From: an uncultured Clostridia bacterium
GTDB taxonomy: Bacteria > Bacillota > Clostridia > Oscillospirales > Ruminococcaceae
Direction of reading: 5' to 3'
DNA: 64,000 bases
Assembly: GCA_947631455.1 (NCBI GenBank)
Contig: CANRLH010000001.1
Span: forward strand, 310,001 to 374,000
A model generated the notes under the pieces. That model searched no databases. It was not told the origin of the DNA and was given only the letters and a program-made list of their open reading frames with translations. Each line of letters begins with the position of its first letter. The stretch's first letter is position 1. The translations under genes and the position numbers were made by a program. Below, in pieces: positions 25,977 to 35,702 of the stretch.

Positions 25977-28790
25977 ATGCCGAGCCTGTATTATGAAGTC
26001 AAAAGAATCCCTGATCTAACTTTGAGTAAGTACTCAGCTCTGGATGAAGGTGGTGTTGAAGGCGTGCTGAAAAAGCACGAGGCTTTCCTGCGCCAAATTC
26101 ACAGAAAAGGGCTTCTCAATAAAGAGATTATTCGTTGGATCTATGAGTATAATCCCTCTGCGCCTAAAGGCCAGAGGATGAAGATTATTATCAAGTTCGA
26201 CGGAAAGAATGCTTCTGACTATATGCAGAGCTTTATTGGCTCATCTCCTTTGGCTCCTTATTTCGATTTGGTGCAGGTTTTCCCCGAGGAAGAACTCCCG
26301 CCTCTCACCGGAAAGGAAACGCCCAAAGATTTAGAAAAGCGTAAAGCGAAAACCCTCTCTTTGAATCAAGAACTGTACAGATATCAAGCTTCTCTGATCA
26401 AAAAAGAGAAATTTGCTCGACCCGACAATCCCGATATGGCAGACTTCTATTCAGTAAACAAGTGGGAAATGAATGAAGATGCCCGTCTCTATGGCCTTTT
26501 TACAATGATGAAGAAGATGGCTGAGAACTCGAAAAAAGAGGATAAGAGCCAGTGGCGCTGTCTTTACTGTGTGGATGTCGTGCCAATGGATTATGCAGAC
26601 GCCATAGAGTCACCGACAGTGCTCGGCCCTATTATGGCCGGACTTCGTCGCATGCTTTCCTTGCGTGTTGAGAAGACAAGCACTTCTACCTCTTTTCAGA
26701 AGGACGAAAGTGCGGATTACACACTGGAAAGATATAAAGACTTGATCAAAACAATTGCGGGAACTCCACATTTCAATGTCAATATTAAGGCGTATGCGCA
26801 GAATTCGGATTATGCCAATATGCTTCTTGATGCTGCTGCGTCTGAAGCCTTGTCAGAAGGCTCCTATGATGTCGTCGTTGAAACGGGCATGTTTAATGCT
26901 AACGAGATTATCAACAAGAACTTGCGGCTTCTGTGCAATTCCAAAGCCCCTAAAGAATTGAGGTTTTGGCCGACTCTGTTCTTCTTGAAAGAATTAGTCC
27001 CGTTTACTACTCTCCCCACACTATATTCCGGCGAGTCTATTGAAATGCCAAAGGAAACAGCCCCAAGTTATGACGATAACGGGCTTTATCTTGGCAAAGA
27101 TACCGACGATTACAATGTATATTTCCCGCTGAAAAATCTACCCAAGCATGCTTTTTTGGCCGGCGTTCCTGGTTCCGGTAAAACTAATAGCATGCTGCAT
27201 TTGGTCACAACCTTGTATTCTAAGTTTGACATCCCATTCCTTATCCTGGAACCAGCCAAGCAGGAATACCGTGCGCTTGTGAATAAGCCGGAAATGAGAG
27301 GTACAACTGTCTTCTCACCGTCTTCCGGCACAAAGTTCTTGCTACATATTAATCCGTTCCAGTTCCCACTGAAAATGTCGCTGGCTGAACATATTCGGAA
27401 TGTGATTAATGTATTCGAAGGATCATTCTCGATGGATCCTCCGATGCCCTTCCTTCTGGATCGGGCAATCGAGCGTGTTTATAGGGATAAAGGTTGGCTC
27501 CCGTATATGATCAATCAGGGAACTCTTCCTTACCCGACGATGGGCGAACTATATGATACGCTGGAACAGATCCTCGAAGAAACAGATTATGAGGGAGAAA
27601 TCAAGGGCAACTTGAAATCTGTCCTCCAGGTTCGAATTGGTAGTCTTCTGTCAAGAGAAATGGGTGATGTGTTCAATGTTGCCGAATCCTCTATGGCGCC
27701 AGAAGAATGGTTGACACGGCCGGTAGTCATCGAACTTGAAGCAATGGGAAGCGGCCCTGCAAACTTCCTTACACTTATGCTCTCGACGCTGATTAGAGAA
27801 ACACTAAAAGTAAATCCTCTGAAGCGAAAAGACGGAAGCAAAAAACCCCGTCATGTTATCTTCTTTGAGGAAGCGCATAACCTTATCGGCCCCAAAGCAG
27901 AAAAAGAAGCTGGCGAAAATGCCAACCCCAAGATTGCTGCCACGGCCTTTGTTGTAAAAATGCTGGCAGAAGTGCGCGCTCTGAACGAAGCGATTATCAT
28001 TGCCGATCAGCTCCCGACCGCTATGGCACCGGAGGTTATAAAGAACACCTCGCTCAAGCTTGGTCATCGCATGACATCCCAGGATGATCGCCAACTCCTC
28101 GGAAGCACCATGTCGGCGGATGAGGTACAGCTTGAAAGAATGGCGACCTTTACAACGGGTCGTACATTGTGTATCTACGAAGGACTGCTCAAGCCATTTG
28201 AGCTTCAAATGGAACAGTGGTCAAAAGTCAATGACGTTGTTCATGATGAATTATATGACTCTCCAAGCGATGATAAGCTCTACGCTATGCTTTGCTATGA
28301 GGGTTCACCGTTTATCAAAGATTTGGAACAGAGTTTCAAAATCACGGCAGATAAGTATAACAAACAATGGGATGACATCATGGAAGATGTCGATGATTAT
28401 TTCAACGAATTGGATGATCTCGCCGAAGCATGCGGAGATATTGAAGAAACTCGAGAATTCTTTGATCAATATGATTGGTCAAAAATCAGCGCAGAAAAAA
28501 GAGAAGAAGTTTTAACCCAAGCTCAAAATGCTGCAATTGAAACAGAGGCAAGAAAAGAAGCGCTGGAGGCACAATTCTATCGTCTTTGTGATGCTATGGA
28601 GGAAGTCATTTTTAGCCTTTCTTCATACAAAAAGCAGAATAAATATTGTGAAGAACGGGTTCGTGATCTTGTCACAGAGAAGCTTTATGGTTATAAGGGC
28701 TTTGCCGAAACTGTAAAAGAACGATTTGGATTCGAGCGTTCTGATAAACAGAAAGCCAGCCGTACTGAAAAGCTGAAACAATGGGAGTAA
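25977..28790 (+). CDS. HerA/DUF87-like P-loop ATPase
   Basis: 937 residues, RBS AAGGAGGTG. The N-terminal 370 residues are of unknown fold. Walker A is GVPGSGKT at 396-403 after FLA, and Walker B ends in double glutamate FFEEAHNL (E631, E632), both as in HerA/VirB4-type hexameric translocases. An arginine-finger region is probable near TSQDDRQLLG. The C-terminal 200 residues are a long helical segment (TREFFDQYDWSKIS). HerA-type motors move DNA or protein; the position directly before the toxin gene hints at substrate handling rather than DNA repair. No NurA nuclease partner is present. Confidence 0.82.
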   Translation: MPSLYYEVKRIPDLTLSKYSALDEGGVEGVLKKHEAFLRQIHRKGLLNKEIIRWIYEYNPSAPKGQRMKIIIKFDGKNASDYMQSFIGSSPLAPYFDLVQVFPEEELPPLTGKETPKDLEKRKAKTLSLNQELYRYQASLIKKEKFARPDNPDMADFYSVNKWEMNEDARLYGLFTMMKKMAENSKKEDKSQWRCLYCVDVVPMDYADAIESPTVLGPIMAGLRRMLSLRVEKTSTSTSFQKDESADYTLERYKDLIKTIAGTPHFNVNIKAYAQNSDYANMLLDAAASEALSEGSYDVVVETGMFNANEIINKNLRLLCNSKAPKELRFWPTLFFLKELVPFTTLPTLYSGESIEMPKETAPSYDDNGLYLGKDTDDYNVYFPLKNLPKHAFLAGVPGSGKTNSMLHLVTTLYSKFDIPFLILEPAKQEYRALVNKPEMRGTTVFSPSSGTKFLLHINPFQFPLKMSLAEHIRNVINVFEGSFSMDPPMPFLLDRAIERVYRDKGWLPYMINQGTLPYPTMGELYDTLEQILEETDYEGEIKGNLKSVLQVRIGSLLSREMGDVFNVAESSMAPEEWLTRPVVIELEAMGSGPANFLTLMLSTLIRETLKVNPLKRKDGSKKPRHVIFFEEAHNLIGPKAEKEAGENANPKIAATAFVVKMLAEVRALNEAIIIADQLPTAMAPEVIKNTSLKLGHRMTSQDDRQLLGSTMSADEVQLERMATFTTGRTLCIYEGLLKPFELQMEQWSKVNDVVHDELYDSPSDDKLYAMLCYEGSPFIKDLEQSFKITADKYNKQWDDIMEDVDDYFNELDDLAEACGDIEETREFFDQYDWSKISAEKREEVLTQAQNAAIETEARKEALEAQFYRLCDAMEEVIFSLSSYKKQNKYCEERVRDLVTEKLYGYKGFAETVKERFGFERSDKQKASRTEKLKQWE

Positions 28791-28822
28791 AAAACGCTGA
28801 ACTAAGGAGGTGAGCTAAGCAT

Positions 28823-29926
28823 ATGGGTCAACGATATGAAAAGAGCAAGAAAAATGTCTCTGAAAACAAAAAAACATTAGAGCGATTGCATTCAGATAAA
28901 GACACTCTTCAAAACGAATATGCCCCGCTTAGCCTTCTCGATAGCATCCAAAACATGTTAGATGATGAGGCAACGGATGCTATTCAAGGCGTAAGAGCTG
29001 TTAGTGAGCTTGAATCGCAAAGAATTGAATCCGAAACAGATACCGCAGAAGAAGAAAAAAAGCAAATCGTCGGTGAAATAAACAGTGAGATTTCGAAACT
29101 CAATGCGGGATTAGAGAAGCTACGAAGATCTGGGAATATAGAGTTTGGCAAGAGAGCAGTTGTTCAAAGCAGCCAAGAGTATAAAAAACAGATTGACAAG
29201 TTCAAAGCACTCATAGGCGAACTTGGAGAATCAAATGGAGGTGGCCTTGATACTGGAGGTTCAGCAGACGGGGATCAAGCCTTTATTGTAAATGAAGGCC
29301 AGGAATCCTATAAGGAACAAGAAATACCTTCGGATGCATCATCATTTGATAATCCGTTTTCAAGCGGATTGAATTCAACAATGGCAGAGTACCCAATAAT
29401 AAGTGGTGCTCACACAATAGAGGACGATTTAATAGCCACCAACCCAAACTACTCAGACACAGATCTAGATTCGCCTTGGAATAACAATTGTCAAAGATGT
29501 GTATCTGCATATGAAGCACGTAGACGAGGATTTGATGTCGAAGCACAACCAATACCTTCGGGGTGGGACTCTCTTCCTATTATGAGGCACCCGAATGGTT
29601 GGCCGAGTGTTTACGAAGGAGCTAAATTGATTGATTGTTCTGCGAATTCTGGAACAGGAGCTGCTATCAATATTGAGAGCCAGATGGAAGAGTGGGGTAA
29701 TGATGCTCGCGCAATAGTTCGCGTCCGTTGGAAAGGCGGTGGAGGTCATGTCTTCATTGCCGAAAGAACAAATGGAATGACTCGTTTTATTGATCCGCAA
29801 AACGGAGAGACTGATGCAAGGTCATACTTTGATATTGCCAAGGGAAGTGAAGTATTCTGCATGAGAATAGATAACCTTCCGTTCTCGGAAAGAATACATC
29901 AGTGTTGTTCAAGCCGTGCGGCATAG
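28823..29926 (+). CDS. papain-fold (Tox-PL type) toxin with helical N-terminal domain
   Basis: 367 residues, RBS AAGGAGGTG. Residues 1-135 are a helical, charged domain without signal peptide. A Gly/Ser/acidic linker covers 136-200. The C-terminal domain has the features of the Tox-PL papain-fold (glutamine deamidase/protease) toxins: nucleophile C223 in NNNCQRCVSAYEARRRGFDV, H309 in WKGGGGHVFIAE and D324 in FIDPQNGETD. Variable N-terminus plus a C-terminal toxin domain is the polymorphic toxin architecture. The small gene that follows is a candidate immunity protein, and two translocase-type ATPases flank the pair. No such toxin belongs to the standard Ter set, so this is the most unusual gene of the operon. 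It could modify host proteins in response to stress or be exported. Confidence 0.75.
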   Translation: MGQRYEKSKKNVSENKKTLERLHSDKDTLQNEYAPLSLLDSIQNMLDDEATDAIQGVRAVSELESQRIESETDTAEEEKKQIVGEINSEISKLNAGLEKLRRSGNIEFGKRAVVQSSQEYKKQIDKFKALIGELGESNGGGLDTGGSADGDQAFIVNEGQESYKEQEIPSDASSFDNPFSSGLNSTMAEYPIISGAHTIEDDLIATNPNYSDTDLDSPWNNNCQRCVSAYEARRRGFDVEAQPIPSGWDSLPIMRHPNGWPSVYEGAKLIDCSANSGTGAAINIESQMEEWGNDARAIVRVRWKGGGGHVFIAERTNGMTRFIDPQNGETDARSYFDIAKGSEVFCMRIDNLPFSERIHQCCSSRAA

Positions 29927-29935
29927 GAGGTAAAC

Positions 29936-30172
29936 ATGATTACATTTGAAGAAGCAAAAGCAATCTATGAAAAACAGTATCCAAACTATGCGATTTCTTC
30001 TGCGTTAGATGTTGGTGATGAGTTTGTTATTTCCTCTCGAGATAAAGAGAGTGGAGAAGAATTGGATATCTCCCCAATTGCAATTAATAAGGAATCCGGT
30101 TCAATGAGAATATTTTTCCCTCCAATGAATATGGCTAAACTTAGAAATGCTGTTCCAGTAGATATAGAGTAA
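29936..30172 (+). CDS. candidate immunity protein for the papain-fold toxin
   Basis: 78 residues, AGGAGG eight bases upstream, only nine bases after the toxin stop. Sequence MITFEEAKAIYEKQYPNY then a beta-rich part (EFVISSRDKESGEEL, SPIAINKESGSM). This short alpha-then-beta layout, with a KxSGxM-type turn, is common among small immunity proteins that accompany polymorphic toxins. The call rests on position and general form; no specific Imm family is assigned. Confidence 0.5.
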   Translation: MITFEEAKAIYEKQYPNYAISSALDVGDEFVISSRDKESGEELDISPIAINKESGSMRIFFPPMNMAKLRNAVPVDIE

Positions 30173-30222
30173 GAACTCCCAATACTTAATACTTCTATAC
30201 GAGGACATTGGAGGAAAGAAGG

Positions 30223-33200
30223 ATGGCAAGATACATTTGTTCTGATTGTTACAAAGAGTTTGAGAGCAATCAAAAACCGGAATACTGCCCTGGTTGTGGC
30301 GCGGATGCCGGTAAATTGCAGTTGCTGACGCAAAGCCAGATCAACGATGAGATGGAAACCACGATGGGAAATCTGCGCCTGTTACTCAATCTTCTTGATG
30401 CATATGTCGAGAAAGTGCGCGGAATCAATGCAGATTACAAAAAACGGTTGGATGCTATGCAGGCCAGCCAAAGCAGCCAGATAAAAAACTGCGATGACAA
30501 GCACGCTCAAGAACTCTCCAAAATTGAATATGAAAGAACAAGTGTACTTGAAAACATCGAGCAGCAGTATAAGGGTACGCTGAATGCCGAACAGAGAAAA
30601 GCGGATTCTTATAAACGCCAGCAGAATGAGACAACAGAAAACTCCCGCAAATACCGTGATGACATGCAAAAGCGTGTCGAAAGCGGCAGAAAGCATATTG
30701 AGCACATCATGGAGGAAGTACGTAAAGCCGAGGCACATATCATCCCCAAAAAATATCACAAGATGGCTAAACAGCAGAACCCTCCTGTCGTTGATGTTGT
30801 TGCAACAACAATGGATGGCATCATGGCGATGCACCCGCAAGTTTTGGCCGACCAATTGAATGTGCTTAATGAAAAGTTTATTAGGCGCATCATAAAAGCA
30901 AGTGAGATTAATCGCAAATTCATAGAGTTTTATTCGATGAGAATGAAGGCAGAGCAGCTCTACCAAAAGGAAATGGCAGAGCTTAATGCCATGTTGCCTG
31001 ATAGCGATTCAAAAGCACAGAAAATGATTGCTGAAGCTCGTCAAAGGTTCAGCATGCAGATGTCCCAGCATGAGAAGGACGCTGCAAAAAACAAGCAGGA
31101 TTATATCAATTACTGTGCCGAGACAAATCAGAAGTATGACCGCCAGAGAAGCGAAGCTATGACTCGGCATGCCCAGCAGAAGAAAAGCTTGCTTGCGCAG
31201 CATGAGCAGCAGCTCAAGGACTTGGACGCCAGCAAAAAGAGAGATCTCCTTGCTTCCTATCAAGCAATGCAGCAAACCGTCCTTGCAAAAGTATCACCTC
31301 AATCCATTGCTGACGCTGTAAAGATGCAGAAAGCAAGAGCAAAGGCATTGAGAAACAATTTTGCACTTGCAAATTCGGAACCCGAGAATATCACTGTTGG
31401 CTCCCTTGAATACAAGTTGGACAGAATCCTCGGCAATCGCCTAGTTTCGAACTTCATGACTACGAACTATCAAGCTGTGATAAACGGAAACAGCTTCGTA
31501 TTTCCGTTTACCATTGGCTTAAACCAAAACTTGTGCTTGATGTTCAAGTATAACAACGCTCAGGCAACTCAAGCAAAAGACCATATTCAGACGATCTGCC
31601 TCAATGCGTTCCTTTCTACGCCTCCTAATAAGATGCGCTTCCACTTCTTTGATCCTCTCAAGTCTGGACAGAGTTTTGCTGTTTTCAAGCATTTTGAAGA
31701 TGACCTTGCAAGAAGCTATAACGTAATCCTTGGCGGCATCCAGACAGAGACAACAGGGATTGAGCAGCAGCTTCAGATTATTGTTGATCACATCAAAACC
31801 ATGCAGATCAACACGTTTAAGGGACAGTATAAAAACATTCGGGAATACAATGCTGCTAACACTCTTAATCCACAGCCATACAATATCGTTGGCATTATGG
31901 ATTTCCCTGCGGGCTTCTCTGCAAAGGCAGTTGATTCGCTCCAGCAGATTGTCGCAACAGGAAAAGAGTGCGGCGTCTATGCTGTTATCATGTGCAACAC
32001 TGATAACATCTCCGCCAGTGATGCCAAGGCTCAAACGCAGATAAAAAACATAGAAGCGGCCGCAACAGTTTATTCATTGCGCCAGAAAGGATACTATCTC
32101 GAGGACAAAGAGGGCGTTGATGAAAACATGATCTTCACAATTGACTCGCCACTCAGCGTTCAGAAGATCGTTTCGATTGCTCCCATTATGAAGCAAGGAA
32201 TAAAAGACGCAGGTCGAATTGTCATTGACTACAAACACATTGCTCCTCCTGCAAATAAGCAATTCACGTACAGCTCTGATGAAGGCTTGGTTATCCCCAT
32301 CGGCATGAGCGGCGCAAGTGATATTCAGTACTTGACGTTGGGTCAGCCGGGAAGTCAGTCTGTTCATGCATTGATTGCCGGACAGATCGGTAGTGGCAAG
32401 AGCCGCCTGCTCCACGCCATCATTACAAGTAGCATACTCCAATACTCAAATGAAGAACTTGAAATCTATTTGGTAGACTTCAAGAGCGGGACAGAATTCA
32501 AAATTTACGCCGATTATAATCTTCCAAACTTCAAGGTCATAGCAATTGAAAGCGAGCAGGAGTTCGGTCTAAGCGTTCTTCAGTACATAATGAAGGAGGG
32601 CGACCGGAGAGGTCAACTCTTTAACAGTCTTTCGGTAAGCGATATTACTGCATATAACAACCGACCGGAAGCCCGAAAGAATGGAAAGCTTCCGAGAATG
32701 CTTGTCGTCATAGACGAGTTCCATGAACTCTTCAACAGCGCAAATACAGCAGTTTCAACCGAAGCATCTCGACTGCTTGACAACATTCTTAGACTGAAGC
32801 GAAGTTTTGGCGTTCATGTTATTCTCTGCACACAGTCTGTCAGAGGTCTCAGCGAAGTTAACGAGGCTGCAATGGCGCAGATTGCTGTTCGAATTGCACT
32901 GAAATGCCCCAGGGAAGATGCTGAAATCCTCCTTGGAGCTGGTAGTGATGCTATCGCGCAAATCGAGGATAATGACGCCGGCTCTGCAATCTATCTGCCT
33001 GCAATCAGTACACCTAAGACCAATAACAGGTTTAGAGTCGGTTATATCAGTCAAGAAGCTCACAATGACATCCTCAAAGCGGTAGAAGCCCATTATGCGA
33101 GAAATGGCAGCAAACATTGGGATACACGAGTTCTTGTTTCTGATGTAGCAGACAGTAGAGATAGCGTTTTCCAAGAATATCTGAAGCGCAACAAGCTAAT

Positions 33201-33966
33201 TGTCGAGCCGCGGAAGATCCATTTTGGTGAATCCCTTAATATTGACCGCAGTCTTTCCGTTCCTTTTGAGATAAGAAAGAACGAGAATCTTCTGCTCGCA
33301 GGAAAGGATGCACAGAAAGCGCAGAATCTTCTCTTCTTTATTACCCTGGATCTTGTCATGCAGAAACTAAAGGCACTTAAAGAAGGACAGAATCCGTCAC
33401 AGATTTATGTCTTCAACTTTAATGACTCTGATGAGAGCAGCATAAAAGACAGGCTCCAGGAAATGGTATTGCTTCTGCCCGATTATATCGAGGGAGCAAC
33501 GGCATACGACGCTGTTGACCGGCTTGAAGAAGTTTACAACTACTATCAAAACAAGGAAAACGATGGGTCGTATGTTTGGATTATCCTTTCAAACCTTGGG
33601 CTGGCTTCCGACTTCCAAAACGGATTGTACAGTAGCAGTAGCCAGGGCTTCACTATGCTGGACGAGATACTTAGGAACGGCCCGCAGAAAGGAGTTTATA
33701 CAATCGCATGGCATGATGATCTTACGCTGTTCAATCAGAAATTCCCCAACATGATTGACTCCTTCAAAAAACGCATTGCCTTTAATTTGAGCGATGAAGA
33801 AGCTTTGAATTTTGCGGATGTTGTTAAGGATCCAAGCATCAACAAAAACAATGCAATGTATTTCGAAGTAGGTCGTGGCAAACAGAAGTTCAGACCGTAT
33901 TCAACTCCCAACACGGAGTGGTTCAATGAGATCATGGACAAAATCTCATGCGAGGATGTGTTTTAA
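30223..33966 (+). CDS. FtsK/SpoIIIE-like ATPase with zinc ribbon and coiled coil
   Basis: 1247 residues from ATG 30223; GGAGGAAAG lies just before it, so a TTG 15 bases upstream is rejected. Zinc ribbon at the N-terminus (C6, C9, C22, C25). A long coiled coil covers about 50-370. The FtsK/SpoIIIE domain has Walker A GQIGSGKS (720-727) and Walker B VVIDEFHE with D831/E832, followed by the STQSV-like sensor region LCTQSVRG. A second, degenerate ATPase-like module lies at about 1000-1240 (LLLAGKDAQKAQN in place of Walker A). The tandem layout recalls EssC-type T7SS motors, although no FHA or transmembrane segment is visible. It is separated from the toxin by one small gene. Confidence 0.83.
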   Translation: MARYICSDCYKEFESNQKPEYCPGCGADAGKLQLLTQSQINDEMETTMGNLRLLLNLLDAYVEKVRGINADYKKRLDAMQASQSSQIKNCDDKHAQELSKIEYERTSVLENIEQQYKGTLNAEQRKADSYKRQQNETTENSRKYRDDMQKRVESGRKHIEHIMEEVRKAEAHIIPKKYHKMAKQQNPPVVDVVATTMDGIMAMHPQVLADQLNVLNEKFIRRIIKASEINRKFIEFYSMRMKAEQLYQKEMAELNAMLPDSDSKAQKMIAEARQRFSMQMSQHEKDAAKNKQDYINYCAETNQKYDRQRSEAMTRHAQQKKSLLAQHEQQLKDLDASKKRDLLASYQAMQQTVLAKVSPQSIADAVKMQKARAKALRNNFALANSEPENITVGSLEYKLDRILGNRLVSNFMTTNYQAVINGNSFVFPFTIGLNQNLCLMFKYNNAQATQAKDHIQTICLNAFLSTPPNKMRFHFFDPLKSGQSFAVFKHFEDDLARSYNVILGGIQTETTGIEQQLQIIVDHIKTMQINTFKGQYKNIREYNAANTLNPQPYNIVGIMDFPAGFSAKAVDSLQQIVATGKECGVYAVIMCNTDNISASDAKAQTQIKNIEAAATVYSLRQKGYYLEDKEGVDENMIFTIDSPLSVQKIVSIAPIMKQGIKDAGRIVIDYKHIAPPANKQFTYSSDEGLVIPIGMSGASDIQYLTLGQPGSQSVHALIAGQIGSGKSRLLHAIITSSILQYSNEELEIYLVDFKSGTEFKIYADYNLPNFKVIAIESEQEFGLSVLQYIMKEGDRRGQLFNSLSVSDITAYNNRPEARKNGKLPRMLVVIDEFHELFNSANTAVSTEASRLLDNILRLKRSFGVHVILCTQSVRGLSEVNEAAMAQIAVRIALKCPREDAEILLGAGSDAIAQIEDNDAGSAIYLPAISTPKTNNRFRVGYISQEAHNDILKAVEAHYARNGSKHWDTRVLVSDVADSRDSVFQEYLKRNKLIVEPRKIHFGESLNIDRSLSVPFEIRKNENLLLAGKDAQKAQNLLFFITLDLVMQKLKALKEGQNPSQIYVFNFNDSDESSIKDRLQEMVLLLPDYIEGATAYDAVDRLEEVYNYYQNKENDGSYVWIILSNLGLASDFQNGLYSSSSQGFTMLDEILRNGPQKGVYTIAWHDDLTLFNQKFPNMIDSFKKRIAFNLSDEEALNFADVVKDPSINKNNAMYFEVGRGKQKFRPYSTPNTEWFNEIMDKISCEDVF

Positions 33967-33978
33967 TGGAGGTTGAGA

Positions 33979-34608
33979 ATGGTTACGGGAATCGAACTCG
34001 GAGAATTTGATTTCGACAACTTTTTAAAAGAATCAAAAGATAGCGAAAATGCTACCCTATATGCCGGAGAAGGAACCTCACGCCAGATTGTTTTTGTAAT
34101 AGACGCCTCAAATAGTATGCAAGGGCATAAGATCGGGTCAGTGAATGATTGTGTCAACAATATTCTCTCTAAACTTAGATCACTGGATCACAACCAAGAT
34201 AATCCCATCAGCATTTCTGTAATAGGTTTCTCCTCAAGGCTATTCAAGTGGACGGAGTCCTTTGTGCGAGCGTCAGATTTCAAATACAGTTATGTTGAGA
34301 TGGTTGATGGCGTAACAGACATTAACGCAGCTCTTCAGGAGCTGATTCCGCTTACCAACAGTATGGAAAAGGACGCAAAGAAATATGTAGTTCTTTTCTC
34401 AGACGGGCTAACCACAGAAGACTGTGCTGAGAATTTGGCGCGTTGGAAACAAGCCGAACTCTATACGGATATAGTTAAAATCGCAGTTTCTTTTGACGAT
34501 GATCTCTGTGATTCCCAAAGCATTAGTTTTTTTAACGATTTCGTGGGATCTGGAATGGTCATTCCTATCACCGATCAAGAGCAGTTGCTAACAGTCCTAT
34601 TGGACTGA
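33979..34608 (+). CDS. second VWA-domain (TerY-like) protein
   Basis: 209 residues from ATG 33979 with GGAGG at the right distance; a TTG two codons upstream is less likely. VWA fold with MIDAS DASNSM (D42), threonine in VTDINAAL replaced by a non-canonical Asp-Ile, and FSDGLTTED. The N-terminus is acidic (GELGEFDFDNFLKE), as in the first VWA protein, suggesting a shared docking surface. It is a single-domain protein; probably a metal-dependent adaptor for the FtsK-like or AAA+ ATPase. Confidence 0.85.
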   Translation: MVTGIELGEFDFDNFLKESKDSENATLYAGEGTSRQIVFVIDASNSMQGHKIGSVNDCVNNILSKLRSLDHNQDNPISISVIGFSSRLFKWTESFVRASDFKYSYVEMVDGVTDINAALQELIPLTNSMEKDAKKYVVLFSDGLTTEDCAENLARWKQAELYTDIVKIAVSFDDDLCDSQSISFFNDFVGSGMVIPITDQEQLLTVLLD

Positions 34609-34622
34609 GAACAGGAAGAAAA

Positions 34623-34778
34623 ATGGGATACATTATTATCGGTATTATCGGTGCTATTGTATTGGTTGCCATCATGCCTTTTTCAATTAGAAACCGCACA
34701 AAATTTAGGCAAGAGCAAATAAGCAAGAAATTAGCGTTGTTTGGAATTGATTTGGACTTTGGGACAACCAAGAAATAA
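34623..34778 (+). CDS. small single-span membrane protein
   Basis: 51 residues from ATG 34623 (GGAAG upstream). A strongly hydrophobic N-terminal helix (IIIGIIGAIVLVAIM) is followed by a basic, soluble tail. Located between the second VWA gene and the Sel1-repeat gene with short spacers, so it is likely translated. No family recognised. Confidence 0.5.
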   Translation: MGYIIIGIIGAIVLVAIMPFSIRNRTKFRQEQISKKLALFGIDLDFGTTKK

Positions 34779-34796
34779 TCGTGAGGTGGAGACCCA

Positions 34797-35702
34797 ATGA
34801 CTCAGTACAACACAATAGCTGATGCCGTCTTCGCCCTCACTCAAAAATATGGGATGGAAGTATTCGATAATACTTCACGTTTTATTGCATTGTTGAGTGA
34901 TTACGCACCAAATCATGCAGAAGAACAATTTAATATCAGAGCTTTTGCTCGAGATGGTGGGATGGTTAAGGTTGCGGGTTGTATTGCGAAGCAAGAAGAC
35001 TATGCCTCCCTGTTATCGTTGATTTGCGAAATTGCGGTCAAGGCAGTAGATGGGGAAGATCGTCAACTTGCAATCGTTGAAAGTGTAAAAAAGATTGCGG
35101 CTGCAATTAATAATCAGTATGCGGAGTGCAGGAATCCATCTTCATTATATGCCGAAGGAATGAACTATTTCCGTAGATTTCCAAAAGAAACGAATATGCC
35201 TGTGGCAATCTTGCTGTTTGAGGAATCTTGGAGGTGCGGTTGCAATGATTCCCTACAGTATTTGTCGAGTGCATATCTCAAAGGCAAAGGCATCCGGCGA
35301 AATGCAGAAAAGGGTATGCACTTTCTTGAACTTGCCTCAGAAGCGGGAAACCTGAAAGCAAGCCTTGATTTTGCCGAACATCTATGGAAGGGCAATGACA
35401 TTGAAAAAAACCTTCCCCATGCAGTTGCTGTGTTGAAAAAGCTAAATGACAGTAATGCTTACTACATGCTGGGTGAGATTTTCCGTGAAAATGCAGAATA
35501 TGAGAGAGCATTTGATTATTATTCTAAGGGTGCTGAGAACAATCACGTATATGCGCAGTATGCAGTAGCTTTAGCTTATGCAACAGGCCAAGGCGTAAAA
35601 AGAGATATGCAAGAAGCAAAGAAATGGCTCAAATCCGCCGCCTTATTGGGACATAGCGACGCGAGAAAAAAGTTAGAGGAGCTCGGAGAGAAATGGGATT
35701 AG
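34797..35702 (+). CDS. Sel1-repeat protein
   Basis: 301 residues. Residues 1-105 are a helical domain of unknown type. From about 115 onwards at least four SEL1/TPR-like repeats can be read (YLSSAYLKGKGIRRNAEKGM, KASLDFAEHLWKGNDIEKN, YAVALAYATGQGVKRDMQEA), ending in AKKWLKSAALLGHSDARKKL. Sel1 repeats mediate protein-protein contacts. No signal peptide, so a cytosolic adaptor role in the Ter complex is likely. The stop overlaps the next gene by 10 bases. Confidence 0.85.
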   Translation: MTQYNTIADAVFALTQKYGMEVFDNTSRFIALLSDYAPNHAEEQFNIRAFARDGGMVKVAGCIAKQEDYASLLSLICEIAVKAVDGEDRQLAIVESVKKIAAAINNQYAECRNPSSLYAEGMNYFRRFPKETNMPVAILLFEESWRCGCNDSLQYLSSAYLKGKGIRRNAEKGMHFLELASEAGNLKASLDFAEHLWKGNDIEKNLPHAVAVLKKLNDSNAYYMLGEIFRENAEYERAFDYYSKGAENNHVYAQYAVALAYATGQGVKRDMQEAKKWLKSAALLGHSDARKKLEELGEKWD

